Below are positions 11,603 through 18,884 of a DNA stretch of 64,000 bases, piece by piece; positions within the stretch are counted from its first letter, which is position 1, and every line of letters begins with the position of its first letter. The notes beneath the pieces were generated by a model. The model had not been told where the DNA came from, did no database searches, and saw nothing but the letters and a program-made list of their open reading frames with translations. Both the position numbers and the translations under genes were made by a program. Origin of the DNA: an uncultured Bacilli bacterium (lineage in GTDB: Bacteria > Bacillota_I > Bacilli_A > RF39 > UBA660). The DNA lies in contig CAKOWI010000006.1 of the NCBI GenBank assembly GCA_934122275.1, positions 1 through 64,000 on the forward strand, given 5' to 3'.

Positions 11603-12187
11603 CTATTTAGCTTTTATTATAAAAAAGCCTTTCTTCTTAATTATGACTTCTACTTCTTCATAAATCTTATGCATATCTCTAATTAGTGATTCTGCACCTT
11701 GCTGTTTTCTAACTACTAACCACAATTCACCATTATAATTAAGATAATTTTTAGCTTGCATAATTATTTCATATAATTTTTCTTTTCCAACCCTTATAGG
11801 TGGATTTGTTACTATATAATCATATTTATGAGAAATATTTTCATAAGCATCACTTTCAAAAACACTTAATTTTAATTTTTGTTCCTTTGCTGCCATCATT
11901 GATAAGTGAATAGCTCTTTTATTAACATCCGTCATATCAACATCAAAGCCCTGCCTAGCCGCATAAATACCAATTGGTCCACACCCACATCCTATATCAA
12001 GTAATTTTTTTTTATTAGGATTATTATATTTAAAAGACTTTAACAATAATTCTGTTCCAAAGTCCAATTCACCCTTTGAAAATACACCGTTATCGGTATA
12101 AAAGTAATAAGATGTATCATCAATTATTGTAGATACTTTTACTATTTCTGATTTTAAATTTTCGTTATTTGTAAAATAATGTGCCAT
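11603..12187 (-). CDS. ybxB: class I methyltransferase, RsmC/YbxB family
   Basis: SAM-dependent methyltransferase of the RsmC-like family, probably modifying rRNA guanine. Visible motifs: DIGCGCGPIGIYAA (SAM loop, motif I) and the catalytic TNPPIR (motif IV), which is typical of N-methylation of nucleobases. It is 194 residues and starts with GGTGATG before ATG. Its place between the L7/L12 gene and rpoB is the position of ybxB in B. subtilis, which supports the name. The exact substrate base cannot be read from the sequence. Confidence 0.88.
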   Translation of the reverse strand: MAHYFTNNENLKSEIVKVSTIIDDTSYYFYTDNGVFSKGELDFGTELLLKSFKYNNPNKKKLLDIGCGCGPIGIYAARQGFDVDMTDVNKRAIHLSMMAAKEQKLKLSVFESDAYENISHKYDYIVTNPPIRVGKEKLYEIIMQAKNYLNYNGELWLVVRKQQGAESLIRDMHKIYEEVEVIIKKKGFFIIKAK

Positions 12188-12274
12188 GTCATCACCAAAG
12201 ACATTATAACATGTATAATTTAGATAGTAAATTATTAAGCAATCTAGTTATTTATTTTAATATATACAGTTTAA

Positions 12275-12754
12275 TTAAAATATAATTTTATCTTTTGAAT
12301 TTATATACGGATTAAAACTAACATACATTTCAGTACCGGGAATATTTAAATACCCACATGATAAAGCGGTTTTTATACTTGGATTATTATCATCTGCTAT
12401 TTTAAGTCTGATAGATGAAACTTCTTTATAATTTTTAAATATATATTCTGATATTTCTTTTAACATTTTCTTGCCATATCCCTTCTTTCTTACATCAGAT
12501 AAAATACTTGCTCTTAAATAAACAGATGATTCTTTTTCATTGTAAGGGCTAATATCTATATATCCTATTAAAGTATCCCTATCACTTATAAAATAGCCCT
12601 TATTAAAAAATGATTCACTATTTCTCATTAAATTAGGTAAAACACCATCAAATCTTTTTTCTAAACCCTTCAATATTTCCTTAAAAAACTTTAGATGTTC
12701 TATGTTATCCTTATCAAAACATTCTAAATCTAATTCATCTAATTTTATCTTCAT
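12275..12754 (-). CDS. GNAT family acetyltransferase
   Basis: A 159-residue N-acetyltransferase. The acetyl-CoA pyrophosphate-binding signature is seen in SDVRKKGYGKKML (about residues 105-117), preceded by a beta strand with VYLRASIL and followed by ADDNNPSIKTALSCGY, typical of the last GNAT motif. The substrate is unknown. It lies inside the rpl-rpo cluster, between the L7/L12 gene and ybxB, where other Firmicutes have no such gene, so it is probably an insertion. An AGGTGATATAAACT leader precedes ATG. Confidence 0.82.
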   Translation of the reverse strand: MKIKLDELDLECFDKDNIEHLKFFKEILKGLEKRFDGVLPNLMRNSESFFNKGYFISDRDTLIGYIDISPYNEKESSVYLRASILSDVRKKGYGKKMLKEISEYIFKNYKEVSSIRLKIADDNNPSIKTALSCGYLNIPGTEMYVSFNPYINSKDKIIF

Positions 12755-12814
12755 AGTTTATATCACCTATAAGTAATTATATCATGTATAATTTGCTTAG
12801 TAAATTAATGACTA

Positions 12815-12845
12815 AACAAAAAAGGATTACATCACGTAATCCTTT
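12815..12845 (-). terminator. terminator of rplJ-rplL
   Basis: Ten-pair perfect stem AAAGGATTAC / GTAATCCTTT with a five-base loop and T-run on the minus strand. Confidence 0.9.
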
Positions 12846-12862
12846 AAGTACTTATTAACTAA

Positions 12863-13228
12863 TTATGCAAGTTCAACTGTTGCGCCAGCTTCTTCTAGCT
12901 TAGCTTTAATATCATTTGCTTCATCCATTGGAGCGTTTTCTTTGATGTTTCCACCTTCATCAGCTAATTTTTTAGCTTCCATTAATCCAAGACCAGTAAT
13001 GTCTCTAATTACTTTAATAACTTGAATCTTAGTTTGACCAGCATCTTTTAATACTACAGTTGCAGAAGTCTTTTCTTCTGCTGCAGCAGCAACTGGTGCA
13101 GCAGCTACAGCTACAGCACTTGGATCAACACCAAATTCCTCCTTCATAGCATCTACTAATTCTTTAACTTCAAGAATTTTCATTTCTTTTATTGCATCAA
13201 TAATTTCTTGTGTACTTAATTTTGCCAT
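12863..13228 (-). CDS. rplL: 50S ribosomal protein L7/L12
   Basis: Stalk protein that recruits translation GTPases. It has the N-terminal dimerisation helix (MAKLSTQEIIDAIKEMKILE), an Ala-rich hinge about residues 41-52 and the globular C-terminal domain (KIQVIKVIRDITGLGLMEAK). The length of 121 residues is normal. It follows rplJ by 20 bases in an L10 leader-controlled unit and ends at a strong terminator. Confidence 0.98.
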   Translation of the reverse strand: MAKLSTQEIIDAIKEMKILEVKELVDAMKEEFGVDPSAVAVAAAPVAAAAEEKTSATVVLKDAGQTKIQVIKVIRDITGLGLMEAKKLADEGGNIKENAPMDEANDIKAKLEEAGATVELA

Positions 13229-13248
13229 TTTATATTCCTCCCTTAATT

Positions 13249-13749
13249 TTAATTATTTTCTTCTTCTAGATTTTGACTATGTAAGTCAAGACAGATAGCA
13301 ACATTTTTAACATGTTCCATTAAACCAGCAGCAAGCATAGTAAGTAATCCATCTCTTGATGGTACTTTTGATAATTCGATTAGTTCTTCTAATGAAGTTT
13401 CTTTTCCATCTACATATCCACCTTTTAACTCTAATGCTGGATGATCTTTAGCAAAATCTGCTAAAACTTTGATTGGTGCTATAGCATCATCAGATGTAGC
13501 GATAGCTGAAGGACCTTCTAAGCAATCGTCTAAATTAATAGATAGATTGTCAAAAGCTCTTTTCATTAAAGTATTTTTATATACTTTATAAGAAGAATCT
13601 GAATCACGTAATTTACGACGTAAATCTGTTATTTCTGAATCTGTTAATCCACGGTAGTCAAATAATACTGCACTATTTGCAGATTTAACACGTTCAGCTA
13701 TTTCATTAACAGTTTCTTCTTTTTTTGCTATTATAGCTTTATTTGCCAT
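13249..13749 (-). CDS. rplJ: 50S ribosomal protein L10
   Basis: L10 anchors the L7/L12 dimers to the ribosome. N-terminal RNA-binding region (IAERVKSANSAVLFDYRGLTDSEI) and C-terminal helix for L12 binding are present; 166 residues, normal. Start ATG follows AAGGAGG. An L10 leader element lies immediately upstream (13791-13890), so autoregulation by the L10-L12 complex is expected. Confidence 0.98.
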   Translation of the reverse strand: MANKAIIAKKEETVNEIAERVKSANSAVLFDYRGLTDSEITDLRRKLRDSDSSYKVYKNTLMKRAFDNLSINLDDCLEGPSAIATSDDAIAPIKVLADFAKDHPALELKGGYVDGKETSLEELIELSKVPSRDGLLTMLAAGLMEHVKNVAICLDLHSQNLEEENN

Positions 13750-13790
13750 TGTTAATTCCTCCTTTACTAGTTTATAAGTACCTATTAATT

Positions 13791-13890
13791 AAAAAGTCTT
13801 CATGAAAAGACATGAAGACCTTATAATCCTTTTGTGAATTTGTCCTCGGTAGGAAACATTAAGTGAAAATCACTCCTACTGTCTTTGGTA
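13791..13890 (-). promoter_or_regulatory. L10 leader with attenuator hairpin
   Basis: The minus strand shows the conserved L10 leader pattern (CAAAGACAGTAGGAGTG, then CCTACCGAGGACA) followed by a nine-pair GTCTTCATG/CATGAAGAC hairpin and T-run just before rplJ. In this family the L10-L12 complex binds the leader and tunes read-through. A TATATA box lies at its start. Confidence 0.85.
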
Positions 13891-13945
13891 CTATATATAG
13901 CAATGCATAAATGCATTAACCATCAAAATAATATACTATTTTTTA

Positions 13946-14644
13946 TTATTTGTCAAATGAAACTAAATCAACTTTAATTCCAGGACCCATTGTTGAAGCC
14001 AAAGAAACGTTCTTCAAGTATACACCTTTAGCTGTTTGAGGTTTAGATTTAATTATAACATCCATAAATGCTTTAGCATTTTCTATTAATTGTTCATCAT
14101 TAAATGAAACCTTACCAATTATTGCATGTACGTTTGCATAAGAGTCAGTTCTATATTCAACACGACCTTTTTTAACGTCTTCAACAGCCTTTTTAGTATC
14201 TGTTGTAACAGTTCCAGTTTTAGGATTTGGCATTAATCCTTTTGGACCTAAAACCTTACCTAATCTACCTAAAAGTGGCATCATTTCTGGAGTTGCAATA
14301 ATAACATCAAAATCAAACCAATTTTCTTTGTCAATTTTAGTTATCATGTCAACATCACCAACATAATCAGCACCAGCACTAATAGCTGCTTTTGCAGCAT
14401 CACCCTTAGCTAAAACTAATACCTTTTTTGTTTTTCCAGTACCATGTGGTAAAACAATAGCACCTCTTAATTGTTGATCATTCTTCTTAGTATCTAAATT
14501 TAGTCTAACAGCTAATTCAACAGTTCCATCAAATTTAGAAATTGAAGTTTCTTTAACCAACTTTACAGCTTCTTCTAAAGAGTATAACTTACCCTTTTCG
14601 ATTTTGTTTAAAGCTTCTGTGTACTTCTTACTTTTCTTTTTCAT
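13946..14644 (-). CDS. rplA: 50S ribosomal protein L1
   Basis: L1 forms the mobile stalk at the E site and in many bacteria represses its own mRNA. Family motifs: [13 protein letters not shown], the [14 protein letters not shown] signature, and VEYRTDS. Length 232 residues, normal. ATG follows AAGGAGGTAAGAAA. A hairpin mimicking the 23S rRNA L1 site lies just upstream (14658-14686), consistent with translational self-control. Confidence 0.98.
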   Translation of the reverse strand: MKKKSKKYTEALNKIEKGKLYSLEEAVKLVKETSISKFDGTVELAVRLNLDTKKNDQQLRGAIVLPHGTGKTKKVLVLAKGDAAKAAISAGADYVGDVDMITKIDKENWFDFDVIIATPEMMPLLGRLGKVLGPKGLMPNPKTGTVTTDTKKAVEDVKKGRVEYRTDSYANVHAIIGKVSFNDEQLIENAKAFMDVIIKSKPQTAKGVYLKNVSLASTMGPGIKVDLVSFDK

Positions 14645-14657
14645 TTTCTTACCTCCT

Positions 14658-14686
14658 TGTGGTATATAGCGGATTTTCCTCCCACA
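14658..14686 (-). promoter_or_regulatory. probable L1-binding mRNA element before rplA
   Basis: On the minus strand TGTGGGAGGAAAA... ends in TATACCACA. The GUGGGAGG ... AUACCAC pattern matches the base of 23S rRNA helix 76, the natural L1 site. The 3' arm ends next to the rplA ribosome binding site. Confidence 0.6.
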
Positions 14687-14708
14687 TAGAATAATCTATA
14701 TGATTTTA

Positions 14709-15134
14709 TTAGTCTTTTATTTCAATACCCATATTTTTTGCAGTTCCAGCAACTATTTTTATAGCTTCTTCTACTGTGTATGCATTTAAATCAGGTAATT
14801 TAATTTCAGCAATTTCTTTTAATTGAGCTGAAGTAATTGTCCCAACGATTTCTTTAGAACCCTTTGTTGAGCCTTTTTTTGCTTTTGCAAACTTTTTAAG
14901 AAGGAATGCAGTTGGTGGAGTTAAAAATCTTAACTCAAAACTTCTATCATCATAAACAGAAATTTCAACTGGTACGATATCTCCCATTCTATCTTTTGTT
15001 GCATCATTATATTTAACACAAAATTCACCAGAATTAACACCTAATGGTCCAAGTGCTGTACCTACTGGTGGAGCAGGTGTAGCTTTACCTGCTGGTAATT
15101 GTAACTTTAATCTTCTTACTAATTCCTTTGCCAC
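14709..15134 (-). CDS. rplK: 50S ribosomal protein L11
   Basis: L11 forms the GTPase-associated centre. The N-terminal domain has KLQLPAGKATPAPPVGTALGPLGVN and the C-terminal RNA-binding domain contains GSTKGSKEIVGTIT. The start is a GTG at 15134 with GGAGGTG upstream, giving 141 residues, the usual length; an alternative GTG three codons further out lies inside the ribosome binding site and is unlikely. First gene of the L11-L1 unit. Confidence 0.97.
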   Translation of the reverse strand: MAKELVRRLKLQLPAGKATPAPPVGTALGPLGVNSGEFCVKYNDATKDRMGDIVPVEISVYDDRSFELRFLTPPTAFLLKKFAKAKKGSTKGSKEIVGTITSAQLKEIAEIKLPDLNAYTVEEAIKIVAGTAKNMGIEIKD

Positions 15135-15165
15135 GAAAAACACCTCCTATAAATTTTTTTTCGCG

Positions 15166-15207
15166 AGTGGTCAAATAGCCTTATTTTTTAAATCCGCGCC
15201 TTCCACT
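15166..15207 (-). promoter_or_regulatory. second possible L1-binding element before rplK
   Basis: AGTGG and CCACT arms enclose a purine-rich internal stretch (AAGGCGCGGATT). The outline resembles the rplA element, but the GGGAGG core is less clear, so the call is weaker. Confidence 0.4.
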
Positions 15208-15295
15208 AATCTTTTCTTTCATCATCTATATAAATATATAGCTGCGACTAACATTTTAACACAGCATATATGATAAAAGCAATACTTTTTTATAA

Positions 15296-15832
15296 TTATT
15301 CCTTTGTAAATTGAGTTAATTCTAACTCTACGTTTGTTTCTTGACCAAATAGATCTATCATAACATTTGCTTTTCCAGCTTCTTTATCAATACTGATAAT
15401 TTTACCTGCAAGCATTTTAAACGGTCCATCAGTTATCTTAACTTTATCACCAATTTCATAATTTACTACAACTTCTTCTTTGTTATATCCTATTTCTTTA
15501 AATAATCTCTCAACTTCATCATCAAATAAAGGAACAGGTTTAGCTCCCTTACCAGAAGATCCTAAAAATCCAGTTACTCCTGGTGTATTACGAACGATAT
15601 ACCATGACTCATCAGACATTATCATTTCTACTAATACATATCCCGGGAATAATTTCTTTAACTTTTCTTTTTTCTTTCCATCTTTTATTTCTATTTCTTT
15701 TCTTTCTGGAACTATTACTCTAAATATATTTTCTTGCATATCCATTGAGTTAATTCTCATATCAAGTTTTTCTTTTACTTTAGCCTCATGACCAGAGTAA
15801 GTATTTACTACATACCATTTTTTTTCTTCCAT
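15296..15832 (-). CDS. nusG: transcription elongation factor NusG
   Basis: NusG links RNA polymerase to ribosomes and modulates pausing. The NGN domain begins KKWYVVNTYSGHE; the RNAP-contact region FPGYVLVEM and the C-terminal KOW domain (YEIGDKVKITDGPFKMLAG) are clear. The ATG at 15832 gives 178 residues and lies one base after the secE stop; a TTG three codons upstream is an alternative, because the only GGAG is inside the secE end. Co-transcribed with secE. Confidence 0.97.
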   Translation of the reverse strand: MEEKKWYVVNTYSGHEAKVKEKLDMRINSMDMQENIFRVIVPERKEIEIKDGKKKEKLKKLFPGYVLVEMIMSDESWYIVRNTPGVTGFLGSSGKGAKPVPLFDDEVERLFKEIGYNKEEVVVNYEIGDKVKITDGPFKMLAGKIISIDKEAGKANVMIDLFGQETNVELELTQFTKE

Positions 15833-15833
15833 A

Positions 15834-16052
15834 CTAAACAATTAACTCCTTTATATATTTAAATAGTGCAATCAATAAATCTGTTCCTACAAAGAATAAA
15901 CAAATAAATATCATAAAAACTATTGTTGCAATTGAGTATTTAAATAAATTTTTCTTTGAAGTCCATAATATTTTTTTACATTCAGCTTTTACACTGCTAA
16001 AAAAATCTGATAAAAACTTAAATAAATTTTTCTTATTCTTTTTCTTTGACAT
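15834..16052 (-). CDS. secE: preprotein translocase subunit SecE
   Basis: Small essential part of the SecYEG channel. It has a Lys-rich N-terminus, the amphipathic FFSSVKAECKKILWTSKKNL segment, and one membrane helix about residues 38-58. The ATG at 16052 has GGGAG six bases upstream, giving 72 residues. The position before nusG is universal. The rpmG (L33) gene that usually precedes secE is absent here. Confidence 0.93.
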   Translation of the reverse strand: MSKKKNKKNLFKFLSDFFSSVKAECKKILWTSKKNLFKYSIATIVFMIFICLFFVGTDLLIALFKYIKELIV

Positions 16053-16138
16053 AATATTCTCCCAAATACAATTATCTAAAATAAAAAACACTTTTATACG
16101 TGCTTACACCTAGATATTAGCACAAAAATAATCAATAG

Positions 16139-16762
16139 TCAATTTATTTCTGATAATATTTTCTTTAATTTAATCCTAACTCTGCAAAGAGCACTATCTA
16201 TAGATTTATATGATCTTTTTAATGCAGTTGCAATCTCATTATTACCAAAACCATTTACTTTCATCTCATAAACCATTTTCTCAAATTCTGTTAAATCTCT
16301 ATCTATCATTCTTCTAAAGTATTCGTCATTTTCCTTAGACACAAGCAAATCTAATATTCCTTTTTCTCTTGAAGCTAATATATTTTCAAAAGAGTCCTTT
16401 CCCTCATCACACTTATATTCTAATGAAAGAGATTCATTAAGTACACTATGCTTTTTTCTGTTAGCATTTTTAACTGCAGTAAGAATTTTTCTTCTTATAC
16501 ACATAAATGCAAACGTAGAAAATTTTATATCTTTTCTTGTACTATAATTATTAACCGCAGAAATAACCCCCAAAAGGCCTTCTTGATATAAGTCATTGTA
16601 ATCAAGTCCAGCATTTTCTACTAAAGCTAGATAATTTTTTACATAATAATCAATTACAGGTGCATATTTTTCATATATAACCTCATTTGCATCTTCACTA
16701 TTTTCTGATACTAAATATATTAATTCATTATCATCTTCATAATTAGTAAGCTTCTTTCTCAA
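16139..16762 (-). CDS. sigH: RNA polymerase sigma factor SigH
   Basis: Sigma-70 family factor that in Firmicutes drives the transition to sporulation and competence. Region 2 is visible (YAPVIDYYVKNYL...DYNDLYQEGLLGVISAVNNY and KFSTFAFMCIRRKIL) and region 4 near the end (FGNNEIATALKRSYKSIDSALCRVRIKLKK). The TTG at 16762 has AGGTGA five bases upstream and gives 207 residues. Location between rlmB and secE-nusG matches sigH in Bacillus, which supports the assignment over other alternative sigma factors. Confidence 0.92.
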   Translation of the reverse strand: MRKKLTNYEDDNELIYLVSENSEDANEVIYEKYAPVIDYYVKNYLALVENAGLDYNDLYQEGLLGVISAVNNYSTRKDIKFSTFAFMCIRRKILTAVKNANRKKHSVLNESLSLEYKCDEGKDSFENILASREKGILDLLVSKENDEYFRRMIDRDLTEFEKMVYEMKVNGFGNNEIATALKRSYKSIDSALCRVRIKLKKILSEIN

Positions 16763-16771
16763 GTAAATCAC

Positions 16772-17476
16772 CTACTTTCTTTGTCTTAATACTTCATATA
16801 TCATTATTCCTGCTGCTACAGATGCATTTAAACTATTAATCTTACCATTCATTGGTATTCGCGCTATAAAATCACAATTTTTTCTTACTAAACTACTCAT
16901 TCCAAATCCTTCACTACCTATTACTAGAGCTATTGGACAATTGTAATCAATGCTATCATATAAAACACTATCTTCCATATCAGTTCCAACAATCCATAAT
17001 CCCTTTTTCTTTAACTTATCTATTGTTACATTTAAATTAGTAACTTCAACTATTTTTACGTTATCTAATGCTCCAACACTAGTTTTCATAACAGTTGAAT
17101 TAACAGAAACAGATCTATTTTTTGGAATAATTATAAAATCAACATTAGCAGCTTCACAAGTTCTTATAATTGCACCAAAGTTATGTGGATCTTCTAAATG
17201 ATCTAATATTACTATAAAAGGAAGAGATGGCATACTATTAAGCATTTCACTTTCACTTAAATATTTAAAATCATCTATTTCAACTATTACACCTTGGTGA
17301 TTTCCCTTTTCCATTCTATCTAATTCGTTATTGGATAAATATGAAATTGAAACATTCATTCTTTTTAAGTCAGTTGATACCTTATCATCTTTTAAATTAT
17401 TTGATAAATAAGCTTTTTTTATCTTTCTATTATTATCAATTAATTCTTTAACAACATTCCTACCATATACGTACAT
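16772..17476 (-). CDS. rlmB: 23S rRNA (guanosine-2'-O-)-methyltransferase RlmB
   Basis: SPOUT-class methyltransferase predicted to modify G2251 of 23S rRNA. Substrate-binding N-terminal domain (YGRNVVKELI, GNHQGVIVEI) followed by the trefoil-knot catalytic domain with DHLEDPHNFGAIIRTCEA, IALVIGSEGFGMS and SLNASVAAGIMIYE. ATG at 17476 follows GGGTGATTAAT, one base after the mrnC stop, giving 234 residues. Same order as B. subtilis mrnC-rlmB-sigH. Confidence 0.95.
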   Translation of the reverse strand: MYVYGRNVVKELIDNNRKIKKAYLSNNLKDDKVSTDLKRMNVSISYLSNNELDRMEKGNHQGVIVEIDDFKYLSESEMLNSMPSLPFIVILDHLEDPHNFGAIIRTCEAANVDFIIIPKNRSVSVNSTVMKTSVGALDNVKIVEVTNLNVTIDKLKKKGLWIVGTDMEDSVLYDSIDYNCPIALVIGSEGFGMSSLVRKNCDFIARIPMNGKINSLNASVAAGIMIYEVLRQRK

Positions 17477-17477
17477 A

Positions 17478-17852
17478 TTAATCACCCACTATTATTCTAA
17501 ATATTTCATCTATTCTATCATTTCTATTAGTTAAATAAAGCATTCCAAATAAAGCTTCTAAAGCAGTTGCTTTTTTATAAGAAATAGCACTTGCAGATTT
17601 TGGCTTTGATACAGACTTATGATTTTTTGCCCTATTAATAGTATTTAATTCTTCATTGGTAAATATCTTCATATCTAAAAGTCTGTCTAAAATTTTGGCT
17701 TGTGAATTTGCACTAACATAATCTACAGACTTATTTTGTAAATTATTTACACTACCTAATTTCATATCTATTAAATATTTCCTAACCTTAAGTTCATATA
17801 CTGCATCGCCTATATATGCTAAAACAAGTGCATTTATTTCATTAACATTCAT
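17478..17852 (-). CDS. mrnC: Mini-ribonuclease III
   Basis: Mini-III matures 23S rRNA ends. It consists of the RNase III catalytic domain without the double-stranded RNA-binding domain: LVLAYIGDAVYELKVRKYL and YKKATALEALFGMLYL carry the acidic catalytic residues (D in GDAVYE, E in EALFG). 124 residues, normal for the family. Upstream of rlmB in one unit. Confidence 0.94.
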   Translation of the reverse strand: MNVNEINALVLAYIGDAVYELKVRKYLIDMKLGSVNNLQNKSVDYVSANSQAKILDRLLDMKIFTNEELNTINRAKNHKSVSKPKSASAISYKKATALEALFGMLYLTNRNDRIDEIFRIIVGD

Positions 17853-17890
17853 TCTCTCACATCCACAAGTATTTTACCATAAAATAAATA

Positions 17891-17921
17891 AAAAACAAGG
17901 GAAAGAGAATTCTTACCCTTG
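17891..17921 (-). terminator. terminator of divIC
   Basis: CAAGGG / CCCTTG stem with 14-base interior directly after the divIC stop codon, followed by TTTTTTATTTA on the minus strand. Confidence 0.75.
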
Positions 17922-18203
17922 CTAATCTATCTTTAATATTTTTTCATCCGTTTTAGAATATAAATACTTTTCTCTAGCATATCTAGCCGCATATTCTGGA
18001 TCTTTTAATTTTTTTACATCATCACTTAAAATCTTTTCATCCTCTTTTAGTGTCTCTAATTGCTTCGTTAATTTGTTCTTTTCTATTTTCTTTTTCCTAA
18101 TTAATGAATAGTTATTAATAGATGAAATAATAGACACACATATTATAAATAAACAAAAAATAGTTATAAAAGCATTTTTTCTTCTATCTTTTAACTTAGT
18201 CAT
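17922..18203 (-). CDS. divIC: cell-division protein DivIC (FtsB family)
   Basis: A 93-residue bitopic protein: basic N-terminus, membrane helix about residues 11-29, then a coiled coil with heptads (IRKKKIEKNKLTKQLETLKEDEKILSDD, quoted in part) and the family-typical LKDPEYAARYAREKY near the end. It works with FtsL/DivIB at the septum. Shorter than the B. subtilis protein but complete. Placed next to yabQ/yabP as in Bacillus. Confidence 0.88.
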   Translation of the reverse strand: MTKLKDRRKNAFITIFCLFIICVSIISSINNYSLIRKKKIEKNKLTKQLETLKEDEKILSDDVKKLKDPEYAARYAREKYLYSKTDEKILKID

Positions 18204-18243
18204 AGCATCACCATATTAATTATATAATTAATAAATAAATATT

Positions 18244-18516
18244 TCAATTGTTTTTATCTTGATAGTAAAGTATGCGACAAAACATGCCACCTAAAACTAA
18301 GAATATTAGTGAATAAATATTAATAATACCATTATTTATCCTATATAATAAAAAATAGAATATTATGACATGAAGCATACAAAAGCAAAATTCAAAAGCT
18401 ATTTTAAAAATATTATGTTTTATTTTAATTAAGTGAACAAGTTTATATGTAGAAAGAAAAAAAATACCATAAATAAATGAATAAAAAATAAGTTTAAATT
18501 GTTCTTCTAAATTCAT
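18244..18516 (-). CDS. yabQ: spore cortex protein YabQ
   Basis: A 90-residue protein of about four membrane helices with few charged residues. It fits the YabQ family needed for cortex formation in the mother-cell membrane. Evidence is topology plus context: its start overlaps the yabP stop by one base (TAATG) and divIC follows, exactly the yabP-yabQ-divIC order of Bacillus. Sequence identity is low in this family, so the call depends on synteny. Confidence 0.82.
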   Translation of the reverse strand: MNLEEQFKLIFYSFIYGIFFLSTYKLVHLIKIKHNIFKIAFEFCFCMLHVIIFYFLLYRINNGIINIYSLIFLVLGGMFCRILYYQDKNN

Positions 18517-18806
18517 TATTTAAATAACCTTGATATCATTCCATCTTCTTTCTTTTTTCTATTTTCATCTAAATAAGTAAACGCATCTATAATTCCTTTA
18601 ATGGTTATTGTTCCTTCATACGTGTCTAGCTTAATGATTTCAAGCTCTTTTCCTTTTATTCCTAGATTACCCATGGTGGTTTCAAGTAAAAATTCTTCAG
18701 AATCAAAACTATTTATTTTAACAATACCACTTATGGAAATATTTTTTCTTTCTATTATTGAAATGCTATGATTTATCATCTCTATTTTATCAAATTCTTT
18801 ATTCAT
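18516..18806 (-). CDS. yabP: sporulation protein YabP
   Basis: A 96-residue soluble protein. Recognisable YabP features are the N-terminal HSISIIERKNISISGIVKINSFDSEEF block, ETTMGNLGIKGKELEI, and a beta-rich GTITIKGIIDAFTY region. YabP is made in the mother cell under sigma-E and is needed for the cortex. It is followed by yabQ with translational coupling. GGGAGG five bases before ATG. Confidence 0.88.
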   Translation of the reverse strand: MNKEFDKIEMINHSISIIERKNISISGIVKINSFDSEEFLLETTMGNLGIKGKELEIIKLDTYEGTITIKGIIDAFTYLDENRKKKEDGMISRLFK

Positions 18807-18852
18807 TTAGTCCTCCCAATAAATGTTATTCCATGGTTAAGTAAATAATTAC

Positions 18853-18884
18853 AAAAAAAAATAGTGTTTCATTTCCACTATTTT
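18853..18884 (-). terminator. terminator of the thioester surface protein gene
   Basis: AAAATAGTG / CACTATTTT nine-pair stem containing the stop codon, followed by eight or more T on the minus strand. Confidence 0.85.
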
